From assembly GCF_010994035.1 (NCBI RefSeq), contig NZ_WIXN01000003.1, positions 124,001 through 188,000 of the forward strand: a DNA stretch of 64,000 bases, in the 5' to 3' direction. Under the pieces are notes generated by a model. It had not been told where the DNA came from. It ran no database searches and saw only the letters and a program-made list of their open reading frames with translations. This stretch comes from Virgibacillus aidingensis (GTDB lineage Bacteria > Bacillota > Bacilli > Bacillales > Amphibacillaceae). How positions within the stretch are numbered: the first letter of the stretch is position 1; every line of letters starts with the position of its first letter. Shown here one piece after another: positions 25,579-33,416 of this stretch. The position numbers and the translations under genes are program-made.

Positions 25579-27093
25579 TTACGCTTTATTTATTTGGTCT
25601 TGTGCTTCTCTTTGTTTTTGTTTGCGGCTCAATATAATAACAGCTACAACAAATAGGATAAAGACTCCGGCAACGAAGGAAATAAAACCCCAATTAATCC
25701 CTGTATCAGGCTGTACTCTAAAAACCTCCGCCGATTCCCGGGCAAGGCCGACCTTAAATTCACCGTTATCATTTTCCCGAACGGTGTGGTCTTCCAAAAA
25801 CCCTCTTAGCTGCATTCCTTCATCAATCCCATCCAAGGTAACAACCTGGGTTTCTGTGTCATTATTGATTGCTATATACAGTTCCTCTCCGTCCAAGGTC
25901 CTTTTCATAATGCTCATGGCACCACTGGAGCCTGCCAATTCAAAATCTCCATGCGCCAGGGCAGGAAATTGTGCACGCAGTGAGGAAATCCTGTTATGGA
26001 ATTCATCCAGATCAGGCTCCCCGCTATGAAATGGGACAAGCTCTCTCGTATCCTCGATTTCTTTTCCAAACATAGGCAGCTCAGAACCTTGCAGAAGGGA
26101 AGGAACTCCGGGGGAAGTATACATGTAAGTAAGAGCCAATGTCCACGTCGTCATTGAATTCCGGCCATTTTCCGCAAATAATTGTGTAAAACGTTCTGTA
26201 TAAAAGTCGTCTACAAATATGATATCTTTCTCTGTACCATATTCCTCATATGCCTGGTAAATTTCTGAAACCGGATGTTTTTCCTCTGCAAAAACCCCAG
26301 TAATAGCTTCCATCATATGATAATTATCCACTGCATCAATATTTGGGTTTTCCTGAAGATGGCCAATGTCCGCATCTGGATCCAATATATCTGCAAGCAC
26401 ATAGAAATTATTGTTATTATTCTTTAATTCAGAGGTAAGATTTTCTATGAAGGCAGGATCAGCTTGATCTGCGGCATGAAGCTTAAAACCATCAATGTCC
26501 GTTTCTTCCATCCAATGAGACGCAACGTCGATAAGATATTCCTGCACTTCCGGATTTTCCTGGTTTAAGGCTGCTGCATTCTCAGTCCAGTCAGTCTCAA
26601 CTGTCATTTCTCCGTCAATCCAATCTTCCTTTTCCGGATCAGCAGTGATCGGATGGCTTGCAGCGACATAATTGGTGACAAGTTCCAATATTACTTTCAT
26701 TTCACGATCATGGGCCTCTTCAATCAACTCACGTAAGTCATCCATTTCTCCAAATTGTTCTTCCACTTCATAAAAATCCTCTATCCAATAGCCATGGTAA
26801 CCATCGGGAGCATTTTCCATGATTGGGGAAAGTGACAAAACTGTATATCCAAGCTCATGGTATTCATCCATCTTCCTGATTACACCCTGAAGGTCCCCGC
26901 CATGGTATGCATACGGGTCTTCTACGTCAACCTGGTCATCCCGTTCAAAGTCACCGTTATTATACCGATCCACAAGGATATTGTATATAATTTCACCCTG
27001 AATCCGGCTCTCGCCCTCAGCTGCCTTTGCTGCCGGGGGAATCAAATTAATAAAAAGTAAAATTATAAAAAAAGAAAAGATAATTTTTTTCAT
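25579..27093 (-). CDS. Membrane-anchored GH13 (alpha-amylase fold) protein with lost catalytic residues
   Basis: 504 residues. Sec signal peptide (about 1-24, PPAAKAA), a GH13 barrel from residue 35, a beta-rich domain C (ELYIAINNDTETQVVTL), and a C-terminal TM helix (about 468-490) with a basic tail (RKQKQRE), so the barrel faces outward. By motif alignment: region I is ELVTNY (residues 137-142; usual D-x-V-x-N-H), region II is DGFKLH (201-206; His at the nucleophile Asp), region III is LAD (233-235; Asp at the acid/base Glu), region IV is FVDDFY (293-298; usual FVDNHD). All key residues are therefore changed while the fold-defining residues stay. The reading frame is intact, so this looks like a selected non-catalytic protein, perhaps glucan-binding, rather than a decayed gene. 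Confidence 0.85.
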   Translation of the reverse strand: MKKIIFSFFIILLFINLIPPAAKAAEGESRIQGEIIYNILVDRYNNGDFERDDQVDVEDPYAYHGGDLQGVIRKMDEYHELGYTVLSLSPIMENAPDGYHGYWIEDFYEVEEQFGEMDDLRELIEEAHDREMKVILELVTNYVAASHPITADPEKEDWIDGEMTVETDWTENAAALNQENPEVQEYLIDVASHWMEETDIDGFKLHAADQADPAFIENLTSELKNNNNNFYVLADILDPDADIGHLQENPNIDAVDNYHMMEAITGVFAEEKHPVSEIYQAYEEYGTEKDIIFVDDFYTERFTQLFAENGRNSMTTWTLALTYMYTSPGVPSLLQGSELPMFGKEIEDTRELVPFHSGEPDLDEFHNRISSLRAQFPALAHGDFELAGSSGAMSIMKRTLDGEELYIAINNDTETQVVTLDGIDEGMQLRGFLEDHTVRENDNGEFKVGLARESAEVFRVQPDTGINWGFISFVAGVFILFVVAVIILSRKQKQREAQDQINKA

Positions 27094-27225
27094 ATAGTCA
27101 TGTCCTCCAATTATTAAAACTGCTCTTTTTCTATTATTGGGGTATCAGATAAATAGTCAACAAATTACGGGGAATTGTCGGAAATCCTTCATATTTGAAG
27201 TCTTCGCGGATGGCGTAAATAAAGA

Positions 27226-27262
27226 GACGGTTTACCTGTTCCATGATACAGATAAACCGTCC
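27226..27262 (-). terminator. Hairpin terminator after yisL
   Basis: On the minus strand GACGGTTTATCTG pairs with CAGGTAAACCGTC (one wobble), followed by a short T-rich stretch (TCTTTATTT). Confidence 0.65.
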
Positions 27263-27278
27263 CCTGCTCCAAACTATT

Positions 27279-27632
27279 TCACATCGGCAGCCGCCAGAAT
27301 CCTAGTATTAATGTAATAAGCAGGGCAATAATCAGCTGAATCCAGAAACTCTTTGTCGGTTTCCCTTTATTGTTCCTGACGAGAATCATTTCCATTGCTG
27401 CAATCACCCATATACCGGCTAACCCTTTTACAATGGCTTCCGGAAGCAAGCTGCTGCCGCCAAAATAATGGGCAATTAAATCTCCGCCAGTATACAAAAT
27501 AAATAAGTAATCAAGTCTTAAGATCATGTGTAATATCTTGCCGGGTTTCGCTTTCCCCTGATTATACATTACCAATGCAACGATAAATAGGATAAGTGCA
27601 AGCACCCAGCCGGTAATATGCATATGAGTCAT
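27279..27632 (-). CDS. yisL: YisL family membrane protein (UPF0344)
   Basis: 117 residues with four TM helices: MTHMHITGWVLALILFIVAL, LHMILRLDYLFILYTGG, AGIWVIAAMEMILV and IIALLITLILGFW. The start at MTHMHITGW gives the family length (B. subtilis YisL 118) and follows GGAGGA; an upstream ATG would add eight residues without a site. Function unknown. Confidence 0.9.
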   Translation of the reverse strand: MTHMHITGWVLALILFIVALVMYNQGKAKPGKILHMILRLDYLFILYTGGDLIAHYFGGSSLLPEAIVKGLAGIWVIAAMEMILVRNNKGKPTKSFWIQLIIALLITLILGFWRLPM

Positions 27633-27762
27633 TTGTTTTAATTCCTCCAATTCCATACAAGGCTAAGGATATCATATCATGTTCCACAAAAAAATCCTAT
27701 AATTTACATGTTAGCAGCTTATAAGAAAAGCTCTATTCTTCCTAATTGGTATTTGACCGATT

Positions 27763-28935
27763 TCATTGCCTGCGAAACGGCTGTGCCTGAAAATAAGTTA
27801 AGCTTCTCCATATCCATTCAAGGGGGCCAAAACGAAATTGCTGAATCCACCATTTACTGACTATCATCTGAAAAATGAACACGACAACGACAATAAAAAA
27901 TCCCATCACCGGACTAACCGACCCATATAGGCTGAAGCCAACACCGTAAAATAATGTAAAACTAATCACGGACTGGAAGATATAATTGGTTAATGCCATT
28001 CTTCCAACATGTACAAAAGGTAAAATTAAATTTTTTCCTATTTTCGTAAGTGACATTAACGTAATGGATAATAAATAAAATATGGCCGAAGCAGTTCCGC
28101 CAATATTATCCTGTATGTAAGAAAACCAGTCGGGATTTCCATATACATATGGACCCAATTTGAAAACAAAAAATAAAATAAATGAAACCATCCATAATCG
28201 TTTTAGCGTTGATAAATGTTTCTTTGGTTCATGCAGCACTCTCTTCCTTACCAGATACATCCCAAACAGAAATAAAGGCAGCAGGATTCCTGTTAAAGGC
28301 AAGTAGGCCATCCCTCCATTGCTGTACAGCCAGTCATTGTAATTTTGCGTAAGGATAACCAAAAGACTGGAGTCCTGATAATTTTCGAGAGCCCGATTAA
28401 CCAGTTCCGTGTTATACCAATCGAGATAATCCCTGACTTGATATAAAAGCAGGGTAAATAAGCCCACGGTGCCAAACAGCAGAACACTTCCCCACAGCAG
28501 CAATGTGCGATCTTTTAAATTAAAGAAAAAGAACAGTAAAAAGCCGATCAGTCCATAGGACAGCAGAATATCCCCATGCCAAAGCAAAAAAGAATGCAGT
28601 AATCCGAACCCGATCAGTATAGCAATTCTGCGCAGCAATACTGGATACAAAGCAGCATTTCTTTCTGCCAGTCTGTCCCTCAGCAACTGAAAACCGAATC
28701 CGAACAGAATAGAAAATAAAGTGTAAAAACTGGCCTGAAAGAACACATCAATAAAAGCCTGCATAAATTGATCTGCCTGTGATGTCCATGCATTATCCCC
28801 TCCCCCATATAAAAAACAGGGAGCAGAAAATGCCCCAATATTAACCATAAAAATACCAAATACAGCAAACCCTCTCGCAGCATCAATCCATATAAGCCGA
28901 TTTTTTTCATTCGTTGGTGAAACAGCCGACTTCAT
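27763..28935 (-). CDS. DUF418 (YeiB-like) membrane protein
   Basis: 390 residues, about ten TM helices. The N-terminal RLIWIDAARGFAVFGIFMVNI is the signature of YeiB/DUF418 proteins, and the C-terminal DUF418 block includes FVHVGRMALTNYIFQSV and RFGPLEWIWRSLTY. These relatives of acyltransferase-3 proteins have no firmly known function. GGAGGT seven bases upstream fixes the start MKSAV. It stands alone on its strand. Confidence 0.92.
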   Translation of the reverse strand: MKSAVSPTNEKNRLIWIDAARGFAVFGIFMVNIGAFSAPCFLYGGGDNAWTSQADQFMQAFIDVFFQASFYTLFSILFGFGFQLLRDRLAERNAALYPVLLRRIAILIGFGLLHSFLLWHGDILLSYGLIGFLLFFFFNLKDRTLLLWGSVLLFGTVGLFTLLLYQVRDYLDWYNTELVNRALENYQDSSLLVILTQNYNDWLYSNGGMAYLPLTGILLPLFLFGMYLVRKRVLHEPKKHLSTLKRLWMVSFILFFVFKLGPYVYGNPDWFSYIQDNIGGTASAIFYLLSITLMSLTKIGKNLILPFVHVGRMALTNYIFQSVISFTLFYGVGFSLYGSVSPVMGFFIVVVVFIFQMIVSKWWIQQFRFGPLEWIWRSLTYFQAQPFRRQ

Positions 28936-29100
28936 GCATAGACCTCCAAATCTTCCTTGAAACATTCAGTCTCTTATCAATTATAAAGAATGAAAAGGAT
29001 TTTGGCGACCATGCAGGATTATTTTTTCAAACGAACAAAAGCGCCGCTATGCTTACCTTGAAAATTGTCCATAGGTTAAAAATTCTATAGTTTCCCAGGC

Positions 29101-29139
29101 AAAAACAGAAGCGGATGCCTTCAAATGGCAGACAGCCGC
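29101..29139 (-). terminator. Probable terminator of the ba3 oxidase/sco transcript
   Basis: On the minus strand GCGG...TGCC-ATTTGAA-GGCA...CCGC forms a nested hairpin followed by TTCTGTTTTT. It lies 25 nt after the last gene. Confidence 0.5.
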
Positions 29140-29164
29140 GTTTTATCCGAAATTTATTCTTTGT

Positions 29165-29725
29165 CTATTCCTCATACTCTGAATGGTCTATGAAAAACTG
29201 CTGAACAATATAGATGATCAGTGCTAATGCGATGAATCCGAAGGCCCAGCCCAAGGTAATCTGCTCTACGATTAGATAATTATTGCATAATTGCGAATCA
29301 GAGAATATATATATAACTGCCATTAACACAAATAATATACTAAGAATGCCCAATACAACATTTTTACCCATTACAGAGAATTTGCTCCAGCTGTCGCGCA
29401 ATGGAACACCTACAAGAAATGGCCAACTGATAAATTTAAATATTTCCACTGCAGGAATGGTAAGTGCCTCATCCATTGCACGCGGCAATAACCAATAACT
29501 CACAACAATTAAAAATAATATGATGCCGGGAATTCCATTTTTATTATATTTTTCAAAGAATCCAGGAAACTTCTGCTTTAAAAAAGGATACATTAACATA
29601 CCAGCTGCTGCCAATAACGGCATTTGCATATGCATGTGTATCGTCATATTAAATTCAAACAATGTTACTACAGGAGGGAGCATCAGGAATATATACAGAA
29701 TGATACCATACTTGGCCTGTCTCAT
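29165..29725 (-). CDS. Membrane protein of the ba3 oxidase cluster
   Basis: 186 residues with about six TM helices. A His/Met-rich stretch FNMTIHMHMQMPLLAA follows the first helix, which would suit copper or haem handling. No recognised family. GAGGGGGAC precedes the ATG. It starts three bases after the sco stop, so it is probably an assembly or accessory factor for the oxidase (inference from position and the His/Met motif). Confidence 0.65.
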   Translation of the reverse strand: MRQAKYGIILYIFLMLPPVVTLFEFNMTIHMHMQMPLLAAAGMLMYPFLKQKFPGFFEKYNKNGIPGIILFLIVVSYWLLPRAMDEALTIPAVEIFKFISWPFLVGVPLRDSWSKFSVMGKNVVLGILSILFVLMAVIYIFSDSQLCNNYLIVEQITLGWAFGFIALALIIYIVQQFFIDHSEYEE

Positions 29726-29728
29726 CGT

Positions 29729-30361
29729 TTAGTCCCCCTCTTCTGTTTTAAGAATGGAATTAACCTTATCAGCAGCTTCATCAATTAAGGTATAGTCCAT
29801 GACATCTATTAAGTAACCTTCAGGATCCACTAAATAAAATGCAGAGTTATGCGTGAAATGTCCGTTATCTTCCGGTATAACTATGACGCCAAATTCATTC
29901 AGTAAATTGTCCAGCTGCTCCTGATCAGGAATCCTTGCCATCCTCCATGTTTCTCCATCCGCTTCAAAATAGCTTCGATATTTGTCCAGGACTTCCGGGG
30001 TGTCATGTTCAGGATCAAAACTTATCGTCAGGAATACAATATCTTCCCCGATATATTCATCGGGAATCTGGTCATAAACTCCCGCCTGGTTTACTTCCAG
30101 TTCAAGGCAGACATCTGTACATGAAGTATAAATAAATGTAGCAAATACATACTTTCCTTCAAACTCAGTAAAATCATACGTTCGTTCATTACTGTCCTCT
30201 AATGTAACTAAAGGAAAAGCTGGCTGATCATCTATTAATTGATTGGTTCTCGCTGTTTCTGCAGTATAGGCTGTAAAACCATCGGTACCGGCATAGAATA
30301 ATCCTATGCCAAACAAAACAACTACAATAAGCGCAATGGTATTATGTTTATTTTTGATCAT
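29729..30361 (-). CDS. SCO1/SenC copper chaperone
   Basis: 210 residues: an N-terminal TM anchor (ALIVVVLFGIGLFYAG) and an extracytoplasmic thioredoxin-fold domain with the Cu-binding TSCTDVC (CxxxC) and the distant His in FTHNSAFYLVD. Sco proteins deliver copper to the Cu-A site of oxidase subunit II. A hairpin separates it from subunit I, but the operon context is clear. ATG at 30361 has the better spacing to AGGATGTG than a GTG at 30370. Confidence 0.93.
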   Translation of the reverse strand: MIKNKHNTIALIVVVLFGIGLFYAGTDGFTAYTAETARTNQLIDDQPAFPLVTLEDSNERTYDFTEFEGKYVFATFIYTSCTDVCLELEVNQAGVYDQIPDEYIGEDIVFLTISFDPEHDTPEVLDKYRSYFEADGETWRMARIPDQEQLDNLLNEFGVIVIPEDNGHFTHNSAFYLVDPEGYLIDVMDYTLIDEAADKVNSILKTEEGD

Positions 30362-30566
30362 AATGATCACATCCTACATAAGTTTTATTAATAGATTCAG
30401 GAGGCAATATGTGCTTAAGAGGAATTCATTAAAATTCGCTGTTATCAGCTTCTTGGTTCCTAAATAAACAATGATGAATTATTGCGGGGTAATAATGGTG
30501 AAGAGATAGCCTTCCGCCGCGACTATCTCTTCTTTTAATCAGCTTTCTATACTTTCATTTTGTCAA

Positions 30567-32249
30567 TTACCAAGGTTGAAACGGCGGTGATCCCGGAGGT
30601 GCATTAACAATCATTTCAACAACCGGTATGACATAACCCATGGATATAACAGCGAATGCTACGACAATCCACAGTCCCCAGCGTTCTGTCCATCTCGGGG
30701 TTGTAATATCGTTTGCTTCCCGTTCTGCGATCGGGAATTCTGTTTCACCTTTTGGTGCTTTGAACATTAAGTGGAATGCAATGTAAACCATTAATGCTAC
30801 ACCGATAAATAAGAGCGTTCCGCCGATTGCAAGTAAGAACAGGTATGGATCCCAGCTTAACGCAGTTGCGTTATCCCCATATGTGGAGAAGGAAGTTCTT
30901 CTTGGTGAACCTAATAGTCCAACCCAGTGCATGGCTCCGGACATAAAGAGCATTCCAATCGTCCATATCCATGTTTGAATTACCCCTAATTTATTCAACC
31001 TTGGCGTAAGTGTTCTCTTTGTCAAATAAGGCAGCAGCCAATACGTGATACCAAAGAATGTTAATGCTACGGTGACCCCTACAGTTAGATGGAAGTGACC
31101 AACTACCCAAAGTGAATTGTGCACAGTCTGGTTTAATTGGTTATTTGTTTGGGCAATACCGCCTGCTCCGCCTGGAATAAATGCGATCATCGCAATCATT
31201 GGAGCGAGGAAGCGGACGTCTGTCCAAGGCAATTTCTTAAGGAAACCGAAGATCCCTTTGGCACCCTTTCTTTTTCCTGCTCTTGCAAATACAGCAAACA
31301 TTGCAAATGCAGTAAGAAGTGATGGAAGTGCAATGGATAGACTCATGAATACGTGCATGAACTTAACGCCTTCCGTGATCGCCGGGTCAATGATCTGGTG
31401 GTGGAATCCGCCAGGAACGTTCAATACTACGGAAAGAATAACAACTACTCGAGCCAATGTATCATTAAACAGTTTGCCTCCGACAAATTTAGGAACTGCT
31501 ATATACCATGCGGATACCGCAACAAGGTACCAAACGTTAACAGCTGTATGGCCGAATGCCCAGAATAATGTACGGCTGAGCATGACGTTTACTGTTTCAA
31601 CCCATCCAAAAGCCCATGGAATTAACATGGCCATTTCTGCAGTTACGCCAAGACTTCCCAGAAATAGGAGCAGGTAGGCACCTACACCAAAGTAGGTAAA
31701 CAGCGGTAAATGCTTTCCTTTGTTTTCTTTTTTCCATTGGACAGCAGATGTCCAAATTCCCGCAGCTGCTACCCAGATACCGACTACCATAATGGTTAAA
31801 CCAACGTAAAACCATGGTGAGGCCTGCATTGGCGGGTAAAATGTATACATGACAGATGCATTTCCCGCAACAACAGTTGCTACTGTCATAATTACACCGA
31901 AAACCATTAAGCCAAATGCGGTCCATCCCATTTTTCTGACCTTAGGAGAAAGCCCTCCGTGTACGTGGGAGACCCCAGCGTAAAAATATCCGGTCATAAA
32001 TAATGTGGTAAAGACAAGGACTAAAAGAATTCCGTGTGAGGTTAACACCTGGTAATAGTCAAACCAGGGCGGCAGCTCAAATAATCCTGCTCTGTTCAAT
32101 CCCTGTACCAATCCAAGAAATCCGCCGACAAATAGGATAATGAATGCTAAACTCAAATAAGTTAAAGACAATCTTGAATCTTCCGGACTAACACCTAATT
32201 TACTTTTCGTTTTATCAATAAAAGATTCTTTTAAAGTTGCTGCTTCCAT
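30567..32249 (-). CDS. cbaA: ba3-type cytochrome oxidase subunit I
   Basis: 560 residues, about 13 TM helices. Haem-copper ligands are visible: SHGILLVLVF (low-spin haem His), FWAFGHTAVNVWYLV (Cu-B His, with the crosslinking-type Tyr), GFHHQIID (His pair) and VVGHFHLTVG (haem ligands). The layout is that of type B (ba3) oxidases, which have high oxygen affinity. Follows subunit II by 19 bases. An Fnr-type site upstream of the operon fits induction at low oxygen. The symbol follows the cbaAB naming used for such oxidases. Confidence 0.95.
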   Translation of the reverse strand: MEAATLKESFIDKTKSKLGVSPEDSRLSLTYLSLAFIILFVGGFLGLVQGLNRAGLFELPPWFDYYQVLTSHGILLVLVFTTLFMTGYFYAGVSHVHGGLSPKVRKMGWTAFGLMVFGVIMTVATVVAGNASVMYTFYPPMQASPWFYVGLTIMVVGIWVAAAGIWTSAVQWKKENKGKHLPLFTYFGVGAYLLLFLGSLGVTAEMAMLIPWAFGWVETVNVMLSRTLFWAFGHTAVNVWYLVAVSAWYIAVPKFVGGKLFNDTLARVVVILSVVLNVPGGFHHQIIDPAITEGVKFMHVFMSLSIALPSLLTAFAMFAVFARAGKRKGAKGIFGFLKKLPWTDVRFLAPMIAMIAFIPGGAGGIAQTNNQLNQTVHNSLWVVGHFHLTVGVTVALTFFGITYWLLPYLTKRTLTPRLNKLGVIQTWIWTIGMLFMSGAMHWVGLLGSPRRTSFSTYGDNATALSWDPYLFLLAIGGTLLFIGVALMVYIAFHLMFKAPKGETEFPIAEREANDITTPRWTERWGLWIVVAFAVISMGYVIPVVEMIVNAPPGSPPFQPW

Positions 32250-32268
32250 GATATTTTTCCTCCCTTCC

Positions 32269-32736
32269 TTATTTCACCGTAATAGTTGTGCTCATATGCT
32301 GATGTCCTGCCCCGCAATACTCGTTGCAAATAACCAGATACTCCCCGGGTTCTTCAAATGTTTCCGTGATTGTTTGTATATGTCCCGGTGTTACCATCGC
32401 ATTGACGTTAGTTCCGGCAATCTGGAATCCGTGTACGAGGTCTTTGGATGTCATAATAAATTCAACAGTGGAACCTGCCGGGATTTCGATATCTCCCGGT
32501 GTAAATGAGAACATCTGCAATGTCATGACAACCTCATATTCATTTTCACCTGTCTGGTATACTCCCGGCTCGGAAAATACTTCATGTTCATCCACTTTTT
32601 GCGGATCAATTGTTTCTGTACCACTTGGCGGCGTCATTCCAAGGGCGAAAGCCTGGTAGCCGGTGATCACCATGGAAAGAACAAGTACTCCGACACTAAT
32701 AACTAACCATATTTCTTCCTGACGTGGCAATTTCAT
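32269..32736 (-). CDS. cbaB: ba3-type cytochrome oxidase subunit II
   Basis: 155 residues: one N-terminal TM helix (VISVGVLVLSMVITGYQAF) and an extracytoplasmic cupredoxin domain. The binuclear Cu-A site is complete: His in VHGFQI, then CNEYCGAGHQHM. It is short, as expected of ba3 enzymes (no second TM helix). AAGGAGGG precedes the ATG, 24 bases after the tiny subunit IIA gene. Confidence 0.95.
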   Translation of the reverse strand: MKLPRQEEIWLVISVGVLVLSMVITGYQAFALGMTPPSGTETIDPQKVDEHEVFSEPGVYQTGENEYEVVMTLQMFSFTPGDIEIPAGSTVEFIMTSKDLVHGFQIAGTNVNAMVTPGHIQTITETFEEPGEYLVICNEYCGAGHQHMSTTITVK

Positions 32737-32760
32737 GTTTACACCCTCCTTGTAATCTCT

Positions 32761-32919
32761 TTATAATCTGATCATATAAATTGCTAATAATAAGATGATA
32801 AAAGCAACAATTCCTCCACCTACAAATAGTAAGGACGAATATAAAGCTGATTTTAGAGCATCTGTTTCTTCTTGTGTTTCCATTTTTTCTTCCGGTTGCT
32901 TTCCAAGATTTGTTTCCAT
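32761..32919 (-). CDS. Cytochrome oxidase subunit IIA-like single-helix protein
   Basis: 52 residues: METNLGKQPEEKMETQEETD, then a single TM helix (SSLLFVGGGIVAFIILLLAI) and a short end YMIRL. Type B oxidases carry a one-helix subunit IIA that supplies the second helix missing from subunit II; length, topology and position directly before subunit II agree. GGGAGG ten bases before the ATG supports translation. It is the first gene of the ba3 operon (IIA-II-I-Sco-membrane protein). Confidence 0.85.
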   Translation of the reverse strand: METNLGKQPEEKMETQEETDALKSALYSSLLFVGGGIVAFIILLLAIYMIRL

Positions 32920-32952
32920 TCAAGTCAACCTCCCTTTTGATTTCTTAACTCT

Positions 32953-32995
32953 ATAATAATTTGAATCGCATCTTCGGGAAGTGAACTAAATCACA
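32953..32995 (-). promoter_or_regulatory. Fnr/Crp-type site and -10 box of the ba3 operon
   Basis: AGTGAACTAAATCACA (32980-32995; one mismatch to TGTGA-N6-TCACA). A site centred at -41.5 predicts a -10 at 32953-32958; the minus strand there reads TATTAT (5 of 6). The arrangement is that of a class II Fnr-activated promoter. Confidence 0.7.
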
Positions 32996-33374
32996 TGTGC
33001 AGAAAAAAATAGAATGATATCCAGAATGGTTCTTCACAATTTGTTCACCGATTATTCCTGCGGCAAAAATAGTGTAAACTCTGGTTTAACAAGGTTTACA
33101 TCGGTTTTTACTTTTTTCTGGAAAGTTATTGTAAAGAAGTAAACCCTGTTTTCACTATAACCGCAGTGAAAAACATGACAATAATTTGAACGTCAAAGAC
33201 ATTTTCACTTGATTGGAGTAACTTAGGAGAGAATTTATGGAGAATCTAAAAATAATCTTTTGTAATCTGTCCATGAGGGCTGCTATTATTTTCAGTTTTG
33301 ATGTTTTAAAAATTCAGACGATCTTTTTGGTTGATAGAAAATTTAATATCGTTTTCCCGCGCTTCAGCCTCCCA
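32996..33374. other. Long upstream region of the ba3 operon with GTAAAC sites
   Basis: No gene seen in about 380 bases. GTAAAC occurs at 33074-33079, inverted at 33094-33099 and again at 33139-33144, with GTTTAA at 33084-33089. This could be the binding region of a second regulator, or just AT-rich coincidence. Confidence 0.35.
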
Positions 33375-33407
33375 TAAAAAAAGCCAACCCCCATACGAAG
33401 GTTGACC
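33375..33407 (-). terminator. Terminator of addBA
   Basis: On the minus strand GTCAACC pairs with GGTTGGC (one wobble) around TTCGTATGGG, followed by T7. Confidence 0.85.
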
Positions 33408-33416
33408 TTTAAAAAC

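Noticed and set aside
30500-30535. Hairpin GAAGAGATAG...CTATCTCTTC as terminator of cbaA
   Set aside because: The T tract lies on the plus-strand side, where no gene ends; on the minus strand no T tract follows, so read-through to sco is more likely.
31117-31677. 186-residue plus-strand frame opposite cbaA
   Set aside because: Antisense shadow of a conserved oxidase subunit, no ribosome binding site.
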